Source: Algoriphagus sp. (lineage in GTDB: Bacteria; Bacteroidota; Bacteroidia; Cytophagales; Cyclobacteriaceae). Taken from it: DNA of 64,000 bases. The notes under the pieces were generated by a model. That model ran no database searches. It was not told the DNA's origin and saw only the letters and a list, made by a program, of their open reading frames with translations. The translations under genes were made by a program, and so were the position numbers. The stretch spans positions 1 through 64,000 of the forward strand of contig NZ_JABXIN010000018.1 of NCBI RefSeq assembly GCF_013373065.1, written 5' to 3'. The number at the start of each line of letters is the position of its first letter. The first letter of the stretch is position 1. Of the stretch, positions 54,963 through 63,396 are shown one piece after another.

Positions 54963-55190
54963 ATGAGAAACTATGAATTTGCAGTCGGTTTTGTCACCGG
55001 TGCTTTGATCATATTTGTGACATTGATTCAGCTGAATGTGGCTCTTCCTTTGATTTGGTTACTGTTTATTGCAGGGCCTTTCCTTGTGCTTTGGATGGTA
55101 TGGACGGTCTTAATCGCTCCCATTCAAATTGAGGAAACTTTTGAAGAACAATGGTATCAGGATCGGCCAGATATGCGACGAACTGAATAA
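54963..55190 (+). CDS. Small two-helix membrane protein
   Basis: A 75-residue protein with two hydrophobic segments (about 8-25 and 30-54) and an acidic C-terminus (QIEETFEEQWYQDRPDMRRTE). No named family recognised. It is divergent from the VWA gene and lies 18 bases before queG, so it may share its transcript. Confidence 0.62.
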   Translation: MRNYEFAVGFVTGALIIFVTLIQLNVALPLIWLLFIAGPFLVLWMVWTVLIAPIQIEETFEEQWYQDRPDMRRTE

Positions 55191-55208
55191 AATCTTAATT
55201 TCGGCTTG

Positions 55209-56150
55209 ATGAGTTCAGCCGATCAGCATACTGCTATACTAAAAAAAACTGCCCGTCAACTGGGCTTTGACTTTTGTGGAATAGCAAAAGCAGAATTTTT
55301 AGAGGAAGAGGCACCGCGGTTGGAGGAATGGCTGAATCGAAACTATCAGGGAGAAATGGCCTACTTGGCCAATCACTTCGACAAACGATTGGATCCAACC
55401 AAACTGGTTCCAGGAGCCAAAACGGTGGTTTCCCTGATTTACAATTACTATCCAGAGAAAAAACTCCCTGAGAATCCAGAATCCATTAAACTGGCTAAAT
55501 ATGCTTATGGAGAAGATTACCATTCGGTGATCAAGGAGAAGCTCAAAACCTTTCTAGAAATACTTCGAGAGGAGATAGGCGATATCGATGGGCGGGTTTT
55601 TGTGGATTCAGCACCGGTCATGGAGCGGCAGTGGGCCCAAAAGGCCGGTTTAGGGTGGATCGGGAAAAATAGCCTTCTGCTCAATCGGAAAATGGGAAGC
55701 TTTTTCTTTTTGGCAGAGTTGATTATCGATCTGGAAGCTACTCCAGATACCCCTTTAGCCAAGGACTATTGTGGCACATGTACAGCCTGCATCGATGCTT
55801 GTCCGACAGATGCCATAGTGCAGCCTGGAGTAGTAGATGGGAGCCGATGTATTTCCTATCTCACCATCGAATTGAAGGAAGCTATCCCGAATGAATTCAA
55901 AGGGAAGATGGAGAACTGGGCATTTGGATGTGACATATGCCAGGACGTTTGTCCCTGGAATCGTTTTTCAAAACCGCACCAAGAACCTGCATTTCTGCCC
56001 CATCCTGACTTCGAAGGATTTACAAATAAAGACTGGATGGAGATGACAGAAGAAACCTTCCGGAAAGTTTTTAAAAAATCTGCCGTAAAGCGCACCAAAT
56101 TTGCCGGACTGAAAAGAAATATCGAATTTATTCAGTCAAACAACTCCTAA
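55209..56150 (+). CDS. queG: Epoxyqueuosine reductase
   Basis: Cobalamin and iron-sulfur enzyme that makes queuosine from epoxyqueuosine in tRNA. Two 4Fe-4S motifs are seen: [16 protein letters not shown] (about residue 178) and [11 protein letters not shown] (about residue 240). The N-terminal DUF1730 catalytic region includes [13 protein letters not shown]. It has 313 residues from ATG 55209 (TTG 55206 in the frame is unlikely). TAATTTCG, close to the -7 consensus, ends 5 bases before the ATG. CorA starts 4 bases after. Confidence 0.95.
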   Translation: MSSADQHTAILKKTARQLGFDFCGIAKAEFLEEEAPRLEEWLNRNYQGEMAYLANHFDKRLDPTKLVPGAKTVVSLIYNYYPEKKLPENPESIKLAKYAYGEDYHSVIKEKLKTFLEILREEIGDIDGRVFVDSAPVMERQWAQKAGLGWIGKNSLLLNRKMGSFFFLAELIIDLEATPDTPLAKDYCGTCTACIDACPTDAIVQPGVVDGSRCISYLTIELKEAIPNEFKGKMENWAFGCDICQDVCPWNRFSKPHQEPAFLPHPDFEGFTNKDWMEMTEETFRKVFKKSAVKRTKFAGLKRNIEFIQSNNS

Positions 56151-56154
56151 GCTC

Positions 56155-57261
56155 ATGGCCCAAAAATCGAGTTTGAAGCAGTTTCAAAAACTTTTTAAAA
56201 CCAAAAAGAAGAAGAGGCCTGCTCATAAAGTCGGGCTTCCGCCTGCAGCTTTGGTATTTACAGGAGATCAAAAGCAGGAAGAAGTTTTTATCAACTTGAT
56301 TACCTATGATGAAGTTGATTTTTATGAAGAAAAAGTAAAAATCTCTCAGATTGAGGAGCATTTGATGCTTCAGAAAAAGGTGGTTTGGATCGATGTGGTA
56401 GGTCTCCATGATATTGAACTTTTGGAAAAAATCGGACAGGCATTCGGTATCCATAAATTGACGTTGGAAGATATTCTCAATGTCAATCAGCGGCCTAAAA
56501 TGGAGGTCTTTGAGGAGTATATTTTCACGACCCTGAAAATGATACAATGTCCAAGTCCTGAATCTCCCGTGGACGATGAGCAGGTCAGTTTTATTTTGAA
56601 AAACAACGTGTTGATTACTTTTCAGGAAAAGAAGGGGGATGTTTTTCAGTTTGTCCGGGACCGATTGATGGATTCAGGCCGTGCCATTCGAAAGCGGGGG
56701 ACGGATTACTTGCTCTATGCCTTATTTGATGCAGTAGTGGATAATTACTTTGTGGTGATGGAGAATATTGGCGAGCGCATCGAAAATCTAGAATCCCAAG
56801 CCATGATAGAGCCTGGCCCCGAAACCTTAAACTCTCTTTATCTCCAACGAAAAGAAATGATGGATCTGCGAAGGTCCGTTTATCCCCTTCGGGAAGTGAT
56901 TGGTTCTTTCGATAAATATGCAGAGCACAAAATTTCACCGGAAGTAAGGCCCTTTATTCGCGACTTGTACGAAAATACAATTCAAGTCATTGAAACGATG
57001 GAAGTATTTCGGGATATGTCTTCCGGCGTTTTGGACTTGTATATGAACAGCTTGTCAAATCGCATGAATAATGTGATGAAGGTATTGACGGTGATTTCTA
57101 CCATTTTTATTCCCATGACCTTTGTGGCCGGGGTATATGGGATGAATTTCAGGCATATGCCAGAACTCGGTTGGGAATACGGATATTATGGATCGCTGGG
57201 ACTTATGGCCTTGATTGCCATTGCCATGGTCATTTATTTTTGGAGGAAGAAGTGGCTTTAG
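56155..57261 (+). CDS. corA: Magnesium/cobalt transporter CorA
   Basis: Pentameric Mg2+ channel of the inner membrane. The soluble N-terminal domain (about 1-300) is followed by two C-terminal membrane helices with the selectivity motif YGMNF at the end of TM1. It has 368 residues. It starts 4 bases after queG and is co-transcribed with it. Its stop shares TTAG with the convergent nadC. Confidence 0.95.
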   Translation: MAQKSSLKQFQKLFKTKKKKRPAHKVGLPPAALVFTGDQKQEEVFINLITYDEVDFYEEKVKISQIEEHLMLQKKVVWIDVVGLHDIELLEKIGQAFGIHKLTLEDILNVNQRPKMEVFEEYIFTTLKMIQCPSPESPVDDEQVSFILKNNVLITFQEKKGDVFQFVRDRLMDSGRAIRKRGTDYLLYALFDAVVDNYFVVMENIGERIENLESQAMIEPGPETLNSLYLQRKEMMDLRRSVYPLREVIGSFDKYAEHKISPEVRPFIRDLYENTIQVIETMEVFRDMSSGVLDLYMNSLSNRMNNVMKVLTVISTIFIPMTFVAGVYGMNFRHMPELGWEYGYYGSLGLMALIAIAMVIYFWRKKWL

Positions 57262-58115
57262 TAGGCCTTTAGGCTAATGTCCAAACTGCTTACCGAATGG
57301 GTTAAAGCGCCCATGGAAATGAAGTCAACGCCGCATTCTGCGACATCGGCCAAGGTTTCTTCCGTAATTCCTCCTGAGGCTTCAATACTCATTTTCCCGT
57401 CTATTAATTCAACTGCCTTGCGCATGGTATCATAGTCCATGTTGTCGAGCATGATATAATCCACACCTCCCACTTCCAACACCTCATTGACCTCTTCCAG
57501 ATTGCGGGTTTCTACCTCAATTTTTAAATCCAATTGGTGATCAAGAAGGTATTTTTGGGTATTTCGGATTGCATTTTTGATTCCTCCTGCAAAATCGATG
57601 TGATTGTCCTTCAGCATGATCATGTCATAAAGCGCAAATCGATGATTTACACCTCCACCAATGAGTACAGCCCATTTTTCCATCAATCGAAAATTAGGAG
57701 TCGTCTTCCGTGTATCCATCAATCGAGCCTTGGTATGGAGGATTTTTTGGGTAAGTAGGTGGGTTTTGGTGGCAATCCCGCTCATGCGCTGCATGCAGTT
57801 CAAGACCAATCGTTCCGAAGATAGAATGGAAGCAGCAGGGCCTTTTACCTCCAGGCCAATGTCTCCGAATTTAACCGGATCCCCATCCTTTTTGAATAGA
57901 GTGACTTCCAAGCGAGGGTCAAAGGTTTTAAATATTCGCTCGGCCAATTCCACTCCAGCAAGAATACCCTCACCCTTGATTAAAAGTCGAGCTCGCCCTT
58001 GGGTATCTGGTGAAAATGCCGACAGAGAGGAATAGTCCCCGGGTCCAATGTCTTCGTTAAATGCAGCTTGAATAAAGGCCTCTAGGGCTGAATCTGTCAA
58101 ATAGGAGGGTTTCAT
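57258..58115 (-). CDS. nadC: Nicotinate-nucleotide pyrophosphorylase (quinolinate phosphoribosyltransferase)
   Basis: Converts quinolinate and PRPP to nicotinate mononucleotide in NAD synthesis. Motifs: RLMDTRKTTPNFRLMEKWAVLIGGGVNHRFALYDMIMLKDNH, EVETRNLEEV and IEASGGITEETL. It has 285 residues. It lies 53 bases after the DUF4783 gene; nadA and nadB are not here. The 3' end overlaps corA by 4 bases. Confidence 0.96.
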   Translation of the reverse strand: MKPSYLTDSALEAFIQAAFNEDIGPGDYSSLSAFSPDTQGRARLLIKGEGILAGVELAERIFKTFDPRLEVTLFKKDGDPVKFGDIGLEVKGPAASILSSERLVLNCMQRMSGIATKTHLLTQKILHTKARLMDTRKTTPNFRLMEKWAVLIGGGVNHRFALYDMIMLKDNHIDFAGGIKNAIRNTQKYLLDHQLDLKIEVETRNLEEVNEVLEVGGVDYIMLDNMDYDTMRKAVELIDGKMSIEASGGITEETLADVAECGVDFISMGALTHSVSSLDISLKAY

Positions 58116-58168
58116 CCCACAAAAATAGGCATCTTGGAAGGTTTATCCCTTCTTTTTTAAAAAATCAC

Positions 58169-58564
58169 TCAGGCTTTGACAAAGCCCAAACTATAAACTT
58201 CCAATTGGGAGTTTTGCTGATTGATTTTGATTAATACTTTATATCGGGCTTGTCCGCTTTGATATTCTCCGATGTAGGAGCTTAGGCTGGGGTTGTTTTC
58301 GCTTTTGAAAACCACCTGGAAACTAAGAGGAGGATTTTTTTTAAAAAAGTCTCGTAGCACCAGTTCTGCCTGGTTTTTTGAAAAATCTCCCTGTTGCCCA
58401 TTGATATTTAGTGAAATGCTATTTCCAAAATAGCGGGCTAATTCACTGCTTGAGCCTGAGTCGATCGCCAAAATTACCGGATCAATAGAATCCATCGTTT
58501 TGGCTGGCTCTAAAGGAGAGATCCAAAAGGTAAGGAAGAAAAGAAATAACTTAAATCCACTCAT
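58169..58564 (-). CDS. DUF4783 secreted protein
   Basis: A 131-residue protein with an N-terminal signal or anchor (MSGFKLFLFFLTFWISPL) and a NTF2-like body typical of DUF4783 (GSSSELARYFGNSISLNINGQQGDFSKNQAELVLRDFFKKNPP). The function is not established; the family is found in Bacteroidota, often beside nadC as here. ATG 58564 is preferred over 58582, as the six extra residues add nothing to the signal. Confidence 0.8.
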   Translation of the reverse strand: MSGFKLFLFFLTFWISPLEPAKTMDSIDPVILAIDSGSSSELARYFGNSISLNINGQQGDFSKNQAELVLRDFFKKNPPLSFQVVFKSENNPSLSSYIGEYQSGQARYKVLIKINQQNSQLEVYSLGFVKA

Positions 58565-58688
58565 CGGCCCACGAATAGACAAATACTAAGCCAAAAAAGC
58601 GGTATACCCTTGATTTTTTGTCCTTCAGGAAAAAAAGTGAAAATAAAGCAAAGAAGTCTATTGCTCCGGTCAATGGTAAGAAAAGTAA

Positions 58689-58696
58689 TATATTTG
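58689..58696 (+). promoter_or_regulatory. Putative -7 promoter element of gpmI
   Basis: TATATTTG matches TAnnTTTG and ends 4 bases before the gpmI ATG. A TTG occurs 25 bases upstream, further than the usual spacing. Confidence 0.35.
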
Positions 58697-58700
58697 CGAC

Positions 58701-60224
58701 ATGGAAAAGAATGTACTTTTAATGATTTTGGATGGCTGGGGAATCGCGACTAATCCAGCCGTGTCTGCCATCGACAAAGCCAAAACTCCTTTTGTAGATA
58801 GCCTCTATGAAAAATACCCGCATGCGACACTTGAGGCCTCTGGTCTTGCGGTAGGTTTGCCTGAAGGTCAGATGGGAAATTCAGAAGTGGGCCACATGAA
58901 TATCGGTGCTGGTCGAGTGGTCTATCAGGATCTTGTAAAAATCAATCAGGCTGTCCAAAATGGCGAACTTAAGGAGCATCCTATCCTTGTTGAAGCATTT
59001 GAGAAAGTAAAATCAAATAAGAAAAAAGCACATTTTATTGGCTTGGTTTCCGATGGAGGGGTGCATGCCCACATCGATCACTTGAAAGGGCTTTGCGATG
59101 CTGCCCATTCCCATGGGGTTGAACAAGTTTTTGTACATGCCTTCACGGATGGAAGGGATACTGATCCTAAAAGTGGCGCAGGATTCCTTGCCGATTTGGA
59201 GCAACATATGGAAAAATCCACCGGCCAAATTGCTTCTGTCGTAGGTCGTTATTATGCGATGGACAGAGACAACCGTTGGGAGCGAGTGAAACTTGCCTAT
59301 GATGCTTTGGTCCTTGGAGAAGGTGAAAAGTCCAAAAATATTCAAGCGGCCATTAAGAAATCTTACGAAAACAATGTAACGGATGAATTTATCCGGCCTA
59401 TTATCCATGTAGGTCCTGACAATAAACCTTTGGCCACTATCGAAAATGGGGACATGGTGGTTTGTTTCAACTTCCGTACAGACAGAGGAAGGGAAATTAC
59501 GCAGGTCCTTACCCAGCGTGATTTTGAGGATTTCAATATGAAGAAGTTGGACCTGGATTACATCACCTTCACCAACTACGACGATACATTTAAAGGGGTA
59601 AAAGTTCTTTTTGAAAAAGATAATCTGAAGAATACCTTGGGAGAGGTGTTGGAAAAAGCCCATAAAAAACAAATTCGAATTGCTGAAACCGAGAAATATC
59701 CCCATGTGACCTTTTTCTTTTCCGGAGGTCGCGAAAAGGAATTTGAAGGAGAAAGCCGAATTCTTTGTCCATCCCCAAAAGTTGCCACCTACGATCTCAA
59801 GCCGGAAATGAGTGCCTATGAGATCGCTTCTAAGATTAATCCCGAACTCAAAAAGAAGTCAGCCAATTTTATCTGTCTCAATTTTGCAAATGCAGATATG
59901 GTAGGGCATACCGGGGATTTTGAAGCAGCGGTAAAGGCCTGCGAGGCTGTGGACGAATGTGCAAAAAGTGTTATCGAGACCGCTCTAGATAATGACTATA
60001 CGATTATCGTTATCGCGGATCATGGAAACTCAGATGTCATGATCAATGAAGATGGTACCCCAAACACAGCACATACGACGAATTTGGTGCCTTTCATCAT
60101 GGTGGATAAACATGATCGATTTACATTAAATAATGGAAAACTGGGGGATTTAGCACCTACTATTCTGAAATTGATGGGTGTTGAAATTCCAAAAGAAATG
60201 ACCGGAAATATTCTGATAAGCTGA
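58701..60224 (+). CDS. gpmI: 2,3-bisphosphoglycerate-independent phosphoglycerate mutase
   Basis: Mn2+-dependent glycolytic enzyme interconverting 3- and 2-phosphoglycerate. The metal and phosphoserine motifs are LMILDGWG (residues 7-14), GNSEVGHMNIGAGRVVYQDL with the catalytic Ser, DGRDTDPKSG, and VIADHGNSDVM near the C-terminus. It has 507 residues. Its TGA stop overlaps the ATG of the following lipoprotein gene (ATGA-type coupling). Confidence 0.97.
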   Translation: MEKNVLLMILDGWGIATNPAVSAIDKAKTPFVDSLYEKYPHATLEASGLAVGLPEGQMGNSEVGHMNIGAGRVVYQDLVKINQAVQNGELKEHPILVEAFEKVKSNKKKAHFIGLVSDGGVHAHIDHLKGLCDAAHSHGVEQVFVHAFTDGRDTDPKSGAGFLADLEQHMEKSTGQIASVVGRYYAMDRDNRWERVKLAYDALVLGEGEKSKNIQAAIKKSYENNVTDEFIRPIIHVGPDNKPLATIENGDMVVCFNFRTDRGREITQVLTQRDFEDFNMKKLDLDYITFTNYDDTFKGVKVLFEKDNLKNTLGEVLEKAHKKQIRIAETEKYPHVTFFFSGGREKEFEGESRILCPSPKVATYDLKPEMSAYEIASKINPELKKKSANFICLNFANADMVGHTGDFEAAVKACEAVDECAKSVIETALDNDYTIIVIADHGNSDVMINEDGTPNTAHTTNLVPFIMVDKHDRFTLNNGKLGDLAPTILKLMGVEIPKEMTGNILIS

Positions 60225-60793
60225 TGAAAATCAACCTATTACTTCTTTTCGGAGCCTTTTTGTTTCTGTTTTCTTCCTGCGAAAATGCGCCAGGTATTGC
60301 AAAACCCGGGAAGCTTGATCCCTTACCCTACTATGATGTCAGTGGATTTATTGAAGCTGAGATTGCCAAAATGGATGAAGAAAGGGTCACCAAATCTACC
60401 CGGATCAACGGGAAGGAGGAAAGTCTGGAAGTCTCCCTTTCCCAAGAGGAATGGCGGGAAGAATTGGACGCCTTTATTCGGGCGGATATTAATAAACCGT
60501 CTTTGGTGAGTTCTTACACGACAGAATTACAAGGCGATATTTTAATTCACCGACTGAAACCAGGGGCTAAGAATTCTGTCCAAGAAATCCGTGTTCGAAT
60601 CATCGACGATCGTCCCATTTGGCTGACCTTCAAGGTTGCCAAGGAAAGTATGTTTTATACTTCCTACGTCTTAGGGGAGGTTTACATGAATCAGCGGACT
60701 CAAAAAATTGATCACTACGGGATCGAAACCACTCAGAAAATCTGGTTTTTGAGTCCTAATAATATGCGGGTAAAAGGGGCGGTTTTGCCTTGA
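60224..60793 (+). CDS. Small lipoprotein of unknown function
   Basis: A 189-residue predicted lipoprotein with a signal ending FLFSSC (Cys20) and a beta-rich body (YDVSGFIEAEIAKMDEERVTKSTRINGKEESLEV, C-terminal IDHYGIETTQKIWFLSPNNMRVKGAVLP). No family recognised. Its start overlaps the gpmI stop, so it is translated after gpmI, though there is no evident functional link to glycolysis. Confidence 0.72.
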   Translation: MKINLLLLFGAFLFLFSSCENAPGIAKPGKLDPLPYYDVSGFIEAEIAKMDEERVTKSTRINGKEESLEVSLSQEEWREELDAFIRADINKPSLVSSYTTELQGDILIHRLKPGAKNSVQEIRVRIIDDRPIWLTFKVAKESMFYTSYVLGEVYMNQRTQKIDHYGIETTQKIWFLSPNNMRVKGAVLP

Positions 60794-60815
60794 TTGAATC
60801 TTGAAGGAAAGATAA

Positions 60816-61090
60816 GAGGCTGTCTCAAAAAGTATCGTCATTACGAGGCCTAACATTTGGAAGAATGCACAAAACGAGATGACAGTGTTCAATATTCTCC
60901 GAATTCTGGTCACCCTGAGCGGAGTCGAAGGGTCCTCGACTCCGCTCGGACTGACCCATTTTAGAATACCCAAATAAAATCTATCATCGGTAACGAAGTG
61001 AAGGAATCTACACTCATTTAATTTAAATCAACATCGAGATCGCTTCGTTTCACTCGCTATGACAAAACCTTATACTTTTGAGACAGCCCC
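60816..61090. repeat. MITE-like intergenic repeat with terminal inverted repeats
   Basis: The 301-base gap between the lipoprotein gene and the amidase holds a 275-base element. Its ends, 60816-60835 and 61071-61090, are imperfect inverted copies (GGCTGTCTCAAAA core). Inside is a large hairpin, GAGCGGAGTCGA (60917-60928) with TCGACTCCGCTC (60936-60947), enclosed by GGTCA/TGACC. Sequences such as GTCATTACGAGG near the left end recall dispersed repeats known from Bacteroidota genomes. It encodes no protein and is probably non-autonomous. Confidence 0.75.
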
Positions 61091-61094
61091 TTTT

Positions 61095-62771
61095 TTATTT
61101 GTTAAAAAGGGGAGGTCGCTTCGCCTGCCAATCCGTATTTTTTTGAATGTAATTTCCTAATAACACTAACTTATCTTCTTCAAATAGATTTCCAAGCAAG
61201 GTGATGGAAGTTGGGCTTCCTCCTCCATTAAATCCATTCGGAAGGCAAAGTGCCGGATGGCCTGTCAAGTTGGTGATTTGTAGTTGTTGTCCCCCATAGC
61301 TAGGTGTGACAATCACATCATATTCCTTCATCAAATCATGCATTTCTTGGATCAAGATGCTTCGCTGACGTGCCAAATTCACATATTCCACGGCCGGGAT
61401 AAATCGTGCGGCTCGGAAAAGATTGGGCCAGGCATTTCGGTTTTGCGCAACCAATTCATCATCCCAACCCAAGCGGGTGAGTTCGTCAAATGCTGCAGCA
61501 CCTTCTACCATCAGCATCATGGTTATAGGTCCTGCCGCAACAGAAGTTTGGAGCTCAACAGGATGTAATTCAAACCCTTCATTTTCTAAGAATTCCAGGA
61601 CTTTTCGATCATTCTCTGAACTTCTATTTCCTTCGAAAAAGGATTTGAAATAGCCGATTTTAAGACTTTTTGGATCTTTATCGGCAGAATAATTGAAGGC
61701 TGCTTCGATCGTGCTTGGGTCTTTTTGATCCTTTCCATTTAAGACAGAAAGCACGATGGCATTATCCAAAGCGGATCGGGAAATTGGGCCGATTTTGTCC
61801 ATGGACCAGCTCAAAGCCATCGCCCCATGTTTACTAACACGACCATAAGTTGGTCGAAGTCCAGTAACTCCATTTCGGGTACTTGGGGAAACGATGGAGC
61901 CCAAGGTTTCTGTACCAATGGCAAAAGGCACCAAGCCCGCGCTTACTGCTGAAGCAGACCCGGCAGATGATCCACTTGATCCTTGTTCCAAATTCCAAGG
62001 GTTTTTCGTTACTCCCCCATACCATACATCCCCCATGGCTAATGCACCTAGGGTAAATTTGCCTACCAAAACAGCTCCTGCTTCATCCAGTTTTTCAACG
62101 ATCTGAGCCGTTTCATCAATTTCTTGATCCTTGTAAGGAGCCGCTCCCCAAGTTGTTTTGGTTCCTTCCACAGTCAAAAGGTCCTTGATGCCATAAGGGA
62201 TTCCATGCAATGGCCCTCGATAGCGTCCTGAAGCCAACTCGGCATCCATGAGACGGGCTTTTGCAAGGGCATCCTCTTCCATCAAGGTGATTAAACACTG
62301 AAGTGTGTCTGAATAGGTTTTGATCCGATCCAGATAAATTTTAGTCAGACGCTCACTGCTTAACTGGCCATTTCGGATCAGGACAGCCAATTCATGAACT
62401 GGCGTGTAAGCAATGTCCACATCACTGTTTGGTAGCGTCACATTTTCGGCTAGTCCAAAATCCACCGGCATTTGACGGGTCTCCGGTTGGTAGCCAATAG
62501 GCAGTGGATTGAAGACAAGCGCCGGAGCTATGGAATTATCCAATTTGTATTCCCGAGAAGATTCCAAATTCCTCAATTGAAATTCAAGTCGGGAAATCAT
62601 ACTGTCTTTTTCAGCAGGAGAAAAGCTCAGACCGATAAGCCCAGCGGCGCTGTCAATTGTTTGGGGATTGATTTCCCCAGCTAGTTTTCCGAAGGTAAAG
62701 CCTAAAGTCAGGGTTGAAATCATCCCCAAAACCACAAACAAGGCAGAATGTCTTTTATTTTTTCTTTCCAT
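61095..62771 (-). CDS. Membrane-anchored or exported amidase (amidase-signature family)
   Basis: A 558-residue enzyme of the AS family. The N-terminus has one hydrophobic segment (about 9-27), a signal or anchor, then a helical linker. The catalytic Ser-cisSer-Lys triad lies in GIPYGIKDLLTVEGTKTTWGA (Lys) and GSSGSSAGSASAVSAGLVPFAIGTETLGS (two Ser). Substrate amide is unknown; the group includes peptide and aryl amidases. The stop lies 5 bases after the repeat element's right end. Confidence 0.88.
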   Translation of the reverse strand: MERKNKRHSALFVVLGMISTLTLGFTFGKLAGEINPQTIDSAAGLIGLSFSPAEKDSMISRLEFQLRNLESSREYKLDNSIAPALVFNPLPIGYQPETRQMPVDFGLAENVTLPNSDVDIAYTPVHELAVLIRNGQLSSERLTKIYLDRIKTYSDTLQCLITLMEEDALAKARLMDAELASGRYRGPLHGIPYGIKDLLTVEGTKTTWGAAPYKDQEIDETAQIVEKLDEAGAVLVGKFTLGALAMGDVWYGGVTKNPWNLEQGSSGSSAGSASAVSAGLVPFAIGTETLGSIVSPSTRNGVTGLRPTYGRVSKHGAMALSWSMDKIGPISRSALDNAIVLSVLNGKDQKDPSTIEAAFNYSADKDPKSLKIGYFKSFFEGNRSSENDRKVLEFLENEGFELHPVELQTSVAAGPITMMLMVEGAAAFDELTRLGWDDELVAQNRNAWPNLFRAARFIPAVEYVNLARQRSILIQEMHDLMKEYDVIVTPSYGGQQLQITNLTGHPALCLPNGFNGGGSPTSITLLGNLFEEDKLVLLGNYIQKNTDWQAKRPPLFNK

Positions 62772-62846
62772 AGGATAGTTTTACTATACTGCACAAACAA
62801 GCATTGCTCGAAGGTGTTTATTTAGCTGTAAAAATTCAAACCGTTC

Positions 62847-63284
62847 ATGGATCAAAAAGCCCAATTTCCAATTTTCCCAATGCATTTTCGGGGCCTTCTT
62901 TTGTTAGCAGGTATGTATACTGTGGCTTGGTCAGCATTTTTCAACTGGTTTGGACCTGAACTTATTGCATGGCTTGCAGAATCCCCAGGTGAGGTTTTCG
63001 ATCTTCCCGCGAAATACTATGGTATGTTCGGGATTGTAGTTGGCTTGGTACTTTTTGTATCCGCTTTTTATCCTGTGAGTTGGGTGTATTTGATTTTGGC
63101 AGGAATTACGGGAAAAGTCATTTTGGCAATTTGGTTTTCGCTTGGTTTTTTGCCCGAGCTTGGCTGGAACAAACGGACAGGTTTTCATTTGATAGTCAAT
63201 GAATTATTGTGGTTAATTCCTTTGGTAATCATTTTTCTTCGTGCCTTACAAGTCAAGGAATATCTAAGAAAGCAAGAAGAATAA
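62847..63284 (+). CDS. Four-helix membrane protein of unknown function
   Basis: A 145-residue protein with four hydrophobic segments (about 17-37, 58-76, 80-98, 115-133) and a short basic C-terminus. Conserved-looking elements include AWSAFFNWFGPELIAWL and GWNKRTGFHLIVNELLWLIPL. No family recognised with confidence. It is divergent from the amidase and 112 bases before polA. Confidence 0.65.
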   Translation: MDQKAQFPIFPMHFRGLLLLAGMYTVAWSAFFNWFGPELIAWLAESPGEVFDLPAKYYGMFGIVVGLVLFVSAFYPVSWVYLILAGITGKVILAIWFSLGFLPELGWNKRTGFHLIVNELLWLIPLVIIFLRALQVKEYLRKQEE

Positions 63285-63396
63285 CCTTGTTCGTCTTCGC
63301 TTTCTTTTAGCTTGAAATCTGCTAATAGCTGTCTCAATTGGCCGTATGGCAGGGTATTTTTTGTAACTTCATCGACTCATTTGGATCCAAAGAACA

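Noticed and set aside
59013..59705. 230-codon open frame opposite gpmI
   Set aside because: Wholly inside the gpmI coding sequence on the other strand; no motifs, and gpmI is beyond doubt.
61087..61112. Hairpin CCCCTTTTT/AAAAAGGGG at the amidase 3' end
   Set aside because: The stem is present but no T run follows it in the amidase direction, so I do not call it a terminator.
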